In this document: piece by piece, positions 7,334 to 9,258 of the stretch
How positions within the stretch are numbered: the first letter of the stretch is position 1
Layout: each line of letters begins with the position of its first letter
Assembly: GCA_945787625.1 (NCBI GenBank)
Contig: CALZJL010000032.1
Coordinates: 1 to 9,258, forward strand
Origin: an uncultured Prevotellaceae bacterium
GTDB lineage: Bacteria; Bacteroidota; Bacteroidia; Bacteroidales; Bacteroidaceae
Direction of reading: 5' to 3'
DNA length: 9,258 nt
Program-made: the position numbers and the translations under genes
Notes under the pieces: generated by a model
Told to the model about the DNA's origin: nothing
The model's database searches: none
The model's input: only the letters and a program-made list of their open reading frames with translations

Positions 7334-7363
7334 GATAGTTGAAAAAATATTTGCGTAACTATC
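7334..7363. repeat. 7-bp perfect inverted repeat in the convergent gap
   Basis: GATAGTT (7334-7340) and AACTATC (7357-7363) are perfect inverted copies separated by 16 nt. One A-A mismatch followed by a C-G pair extends the symmetry outward. Neither side is followed by a T-run, so it is not a standard terminator. It could be a weak RNA hairpin or a protein site. The rest of the gap 7191-7454 holds no gene, tRNA or consensus promoter that I can see, and no clear terminator for the minus-strand rlpA transcript. Confidence 0.45.
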
Positions 7364-7454
7364 AGTAATTTAATGTTGTTTAAATCCCCTTTAAAAAGTA
7401 AGACAACTTGTGTTTAGTACTCGTGTATTACTCTTATAATGCTGACTCAATTAC

Positions 7455-7967
7455 TTACTGTTTGCCTGTATTCTTTTTGCTTGTCGGTTGGGTGGGAATA
7501 GTGTCCGCCGGTTGCCATAGCGGGGTGGGGTAGGTGGCTACCAGTTGATAGTCGAGATCCAGTTCTGGGATTATTTCTTCGTTGTCCTCAAGTCTGAAGG
7601 GAGGTTCTCCTGGTTTGTATACGCTGATCTCCACTTGCATAAAACCGGCTCGCAACATGTCTAATTCCTTGGCTGCAGCACGTGAGAGGTCTATGATGTA
7701 TTTCTTGACGTGTGGGCCGCGATCTGTCACTTTGACTATTACCTCTTTTCCATTTAGGGGGTTTCTCACCCTAAGCATTGTGCCTAATGGGTATTTGAGG
7801 TGGGCACATGTCATGCTGTCCTTATGGTATTTTTCTCCGTTGCTCATAGTTCGGCCGTGCAATCTGTTGGCATAGTATGATGCTTTGCCCTTTTGCAGCT
7901 CTTGTGATATGACGGGTAGGTTGGAGAGCCATACTGCAAAAAATAGTATTAACGGGTGTGTTCTCAT
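7455..7967 (-). CDS. Secreted RlpA-like double-psi beta-barrel protein (septal ring lytic transglycosylase family)
   Basis: From the ATG at 7967 this encodes 170 residues. A hydrophobic signal peptide (about 1-21, PLILFFAVWLSNLPVIS) has no lipobox cysteine, so the protein looks secreted or periplasmic rather than a lipoprotein like E. coli RlpA. The double-psi barrel (about 26-116) shows GKASYYANRLHGRTMSNGEKY (27-47, given as GKASYYANRLHG and RTMSNGEKY), YPLGTMLRVRNPLNGKEVIVKVTDRGP (59-85, key part VTDRGP) and IIDLSRAAAKELDM. Glu45 and Asp82 match the positions reported as catalytic in Pseudomonas RlpA, which cleaves peptidoglycan stripped of stem peptides; activity here is inferred. There is no SPOR domain; the tail (120-170) is Pro/Thr/Lys-rich. 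The ATG at 7982 is the alternative start, but the -7 box would leave it almost leaderless. Confidence 0.86.
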   Translation of the reverse strand: MRTHPLILFFAVWLSNLPVISQELQKGKASYYANRLHGRTMSNGEKYHKDSMTCAHLKYPLGTMLRVRNPLNGKEVIVKVTDRGPHVKKYIIDLSRAAAKELDMLRAGFMQVEISVYKPGEPPFRLEDNEEIIPELDLDYQLVATYPTPLWQPADTIPTQPTSKKNTGKQ

Positions 7968-7991
7968 GTTATATCTGGTCATAGTGTACGG

Positions 7992-7999
7992 CAAATATA
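7992..7999 (-). promoter_or_regulatory. Bacteroidota-type -7 box for the rlpA-like gene
   Basis: Read on the minus strand this is TATATTTG, an exact match to the TAnnTTTG -7 consensus of the primary sigma factor of Bacteroidota. The -33 region about 19 nt upstream is only a T-run, not a clear TTTG, so the promoter may be weak. Transcription would begin near 7985, about 20 nt before the ATG at 7967, which supports that start over 7982. Confidence 0.6.
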
Positions 8000-8047
8000 T
8001 AAAAAATCAGGGAAATAAAAAAATTATTCTGGTCTTTTATACGTATA

Positions 8048-8995
8048 CTATATCTCTATATAGGCGAATGGGAGTCTGCCAATATATGTCATAATGGTGT
8101 TTTGTATACAGATGAGGTGTTCTATTAGGGTTGTACATCCCCATAGCCCACAATACATGCCGATGCTGAGATATATGGTCGCTAATGTCATGGGTATGGA
8201 GATGAGGCTGGTGAGCCAGCTGAATGTGGCGAAGCTACCGAAATACCAGAGTGTAAGCGGTGTGGTACATAGTTGGGCTGCAAATGATACGGATAGTGAG
8301 CCAATGATGTTCCTCGGGAGTCTGTAGCTCACCTTCATATTTTTTATAAATGGAACTCCAAGTACCAGAATTCCTGTCATGGCAGCACATGATAGTTGGA
8401 ATCCGCAGTCAAATGCTGTCGCAGGATTTAATAGGAATACGACACTCATGCTTGTGGTGAGGATGTCCATTCCTTGGCATCTTCTTCCTCCTGCTTCAAT
8501 CAGCAGTGCAATACTGACCATGAGTGCTGCTCGTAACAGGCTGTATGGTGTGCCTGTGAGTAGGGCATAACTCCAGACTGATGTCAATACAACAGGTATG
8601 GTAATCCATTTATAGATAGAATTTATGGAGTTGCGTATTACAACGGAGAAGAGGCCGTATAATATACCGAGGTGCATTCCTGACAGAGCTAAAATGTGGC
8701 TTGCTCCGGCACTGCGGTACATAATCTTTATCTCGGGGGTAAGCATCTCCTTATGTCCGAGTGTCAGTGCGGCGACTTGGGCCTTTGCTTCGTGTGAGAG
8801 GTCTGTGTTTTTGAGCCTCTCCAAAAGGAATGATGATGCACTATCTCCCCAATGTACTAATCTGCATTGCAACCATTCGTCAAATACGAGGTCGCTTATG
8901 CTTTGTCCTGCCAGAATGTAAAACAAAAATCCGCAGCACCATGCTCCTATGAGCAAAGCGATGCGAATTATTGGCCTGCGGTATTCTGTACCCAT
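8048..8995 (-). CDS. Short ComEC/Rec2-like competence membrane protein (transmembrane core only)
   Basis: From the ATG at 8995 this encodes 315 residues. The conserved ComEC core is clear: SAGASHILALSGMHLGILYG (residues 95-114), LLTGTPYSLLRAALM (145-159) and NPATAFDCGFQLSCAAMTGI (190-209), with about seven to eight hydrophobic segments. ComEC forms the inner-membrane channel for single-stranded DNA during natural transformation. The family is usually about 650-800 residues, with an N-terminal OB-type domain (DUF4131) and often a C-terminal metallo-beta-lactamase domain. Here one N-terminal membrane segment (about 10-28) leads almost directly to the core, and the frame stops after PFAYIEI. The open frame continues upstream to 9145, but that part is translated tRNA. 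The start lies 1 nt after the tRNA-Pro gene. Function in DNA uptake is uncertain. Confidence 0.82.
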   Translation of the reverse strand: MGTEYRRPIIRIALLIGAWCCGFLFYILAGQSISDLVFDEWLQCRLVHWGDSASSFLLERLKNTDLSHEAKAQVAALTLGHKEMLTPEIKIMYRSAGASHILALSGMHLGILYGLFSVVIRNSINSIYKWITIPVVLTSVWSYALLTGTPYSLLRAALMVSIALLIEAGGRRCQGMDILTTSMSVVFLLNPATAFDCGFQLSCAAMTGILVLGVPFIKNMKVSYRLPRNIIGSLSVSFAAQLCTTPLTLWYFGSFATFSWLTSLISIPMTLATIYLSIGMYCGLWGCTTLIEHLICIQNTIMTYIGRLPFAYIEI

Positions 8996-8996
8996 G

Positions 8997-9069
8997 TCGG
9001 ATAGAGGCGACTCGAACGCCCGACCCCTACGTCCCGAACGTAGTGCGCTACCAACTGCGCTACTATCCG
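8997..9069 (-). tRNA. tRNA-Pro, anticodon CGG
   Basis: The minus strand folds into a complete 73-nt cloverleaf. The acceptor stem is CGGATAG with CTATCCG (7 bp) and discriminator A. The D arm is GCGC/GCGC around AGTTGGTA. The anticodon stem is CTACG/CGTAG with loop TTCGGGA, giving anticodon CGG (plus positions 9034-9036), which reads codon CCG. The variable loop has 5 nt, and the T arm is GGGCG/CGCCT around TTCGAGT. The C1-G72 pair, A73 and G37 fit proline tRNAs. CCA is not encoded (the next bases are CATG), so CCA must be added after processing. The gene ends 1 nt before the comEC-like ATG. Confidence 0.96.
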
Positions 9070-9079
9070 ATTGCGTGTG

Positions 9080-9110
9080 CAAAGTTACGAAATAAAAAAA
9101 TATAATCGAA
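9080..9110 (-). promoter_or_regulatory. Promoter of tRNA-Pro (and probably comEC-like gene)
   Basis: On the minus strand the -7 box is TAACTTTG (9080-9087), an exact TAnnTTTG match. A -33 element, TTCG (9107-9110), has one mismatch to TTTG and lies 19 nt upstream, within the normal 19-21 nt range. Transcription should begin near 9073-9076, only a few nucleotides before the tRNA 5' end at 9069. No other promoter precedes the comEC-like start. Confidence 0.82.
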
Positions 9111-9210
9111 GGGTTTTGTAAATTAATTATGGAAAAACGTGCCAAAAAGTACTAAAATCTCAGTAGTGGGCAGAAAATAGCATATAATTTCAAAAATAAT
9201 TGGGAAAAAG

Positions 9211-9242
9211 TTTGGTGGGAATAAAAAAATGTTATACCTTTG
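9211..9242 (+). promoter_or_regulatory. Consensus plus-strand promoter leading out of the window
   Basis: TTTG (9211-9214) and TACCTTTG (9235-9242) match the Bacteroidota -33 and -7 consensus exactly, with a 20-nt spacer. The start of transcription would fall near 9246-9249, and the transcribed gene lies beyond 9258. The promoter is divergent from the tRNA-Pro promoter. The roughly 100 nt between the two promoters (9111-9210) are A/T-rich and show no gene. Confidence 0.82.
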
Positions 9243-9258
9243 CACTCGGAAAAAGGAA

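Noticed and set aside
7379..7395. TTTAAA-TCCCC-TTTAAA hairpin in the convergent gap
   Set aside because: The stem is all A-T and its arms are self-palindromic, so pairing is weak; no T-run follows on either strand.
8038..8047. Perfect 10-bp palindrome TATACGTATA directly after the comEC-like stop
   Set aside because: It has no loop and no T-run, so it is not a terminator. It is a short A/T-rich palindrome within the range of chance, with no second copy in the window.
8996..9145. N-terminal extension of the comEC-like frame by about 50 residues
   Set aside because: The extension is translated from the tRNA-Pro gene and its promoter (the SSAVGSALRSGRRGR-like stretch is a typical tRNA translation). 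The ATG at 8995 is the first plausible start.
9191..9198. Minus-strand TATTTTTG resembling a -7 box
   Set aside because: It matches TAnnTTTG, but no -33 TTTG-like element lies 19-21 nt upstream, and the region is very A/T-rich, so chance is likely.
1..9258. CRISPR arrays, insertion sequences, prophage or toxin-antitoxin genes
   Set aside because: No spaced direct repeats, transposase or recombinase motifs, or small paired genes were seen. I found no duplicated tRNA 3' end within the window that would mark an attachment site.

Overview
The window is the promoter-distal part of the spc/alpha ribosomal-protein region of a Bacteroidota bacterium, followed by a short accessory stretch. The gene order is rplF, rplR, rpsE, rpmD, rplO, secY, map, infA, rpmJ, rpsM, rpsK, rpsD, rpoA, rplQ. 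Several features point to Bacteroidales, probably a Prevotella-like lineage. Most genes lack a Shine-Dalgarno sequence and start in A/T-rich spacers. map and infA sit between secY and rpmJ, and adk is absent. L36 and S4 lack zinc-ligand cysteines. Promoters have the Bacteroidota form, with TAnnTTTG at -7 and a TTTG-like box at about -33. The genus is an inference from protein sequence and was not tested by a search.

Positions 1-7190 form one plus-strand gene train. It begins with the last 49 codons of rplF, which runs in from the left edge. No gap between genes exceeds 35 nt, and I see no internal promoter or terminator, so the train is probably one transcript. Its products are ribosomal proteins of both subunits, the SecY channel, methionine aminopeptidase, initiation factor IF-1 and the RNA polymerase alpha subunit. 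Ribosome assembly, start-Met removal, membrane export and transcription capacity are therefore expressed together. A GC-rich hairpin with a T-rich tail at 7215-7248 ends the unit, and a weaker second hairpin follows.

Positions 7191-7454 hold no gene: only the terminator region and a 7-bp inverted repeat. Two minus-strand genes converge on the ribosomal operon from the right. The first is a short secreted RlpA-type double-psi beta-barrel protein (about 7455-7967) with its own -7 box. The second is a compact ComEC/Rec2-type membrane protein (8048-8995) that appears to consist only of the transmembrane core.

A tRNA-Pro(CGG) gene (8997-9069, minus) ends one nucleotide before the comEC-like start codon. 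It has a good promoter of its own, which probably transcribes both. In the last 150 bases a consensus plus-strand promoter (9211-9242) points out of the window at an unseen gene.

Most of the window is ordinary, highly conserved housekeeping DNA. I do not see a new defence, mobile or secretion system. The points most worth a second look are the tRNA-Pro/comEC junction, the reduced ComEC, and an isolated strong Shine-Dalgarno sequence in front of rpmD.
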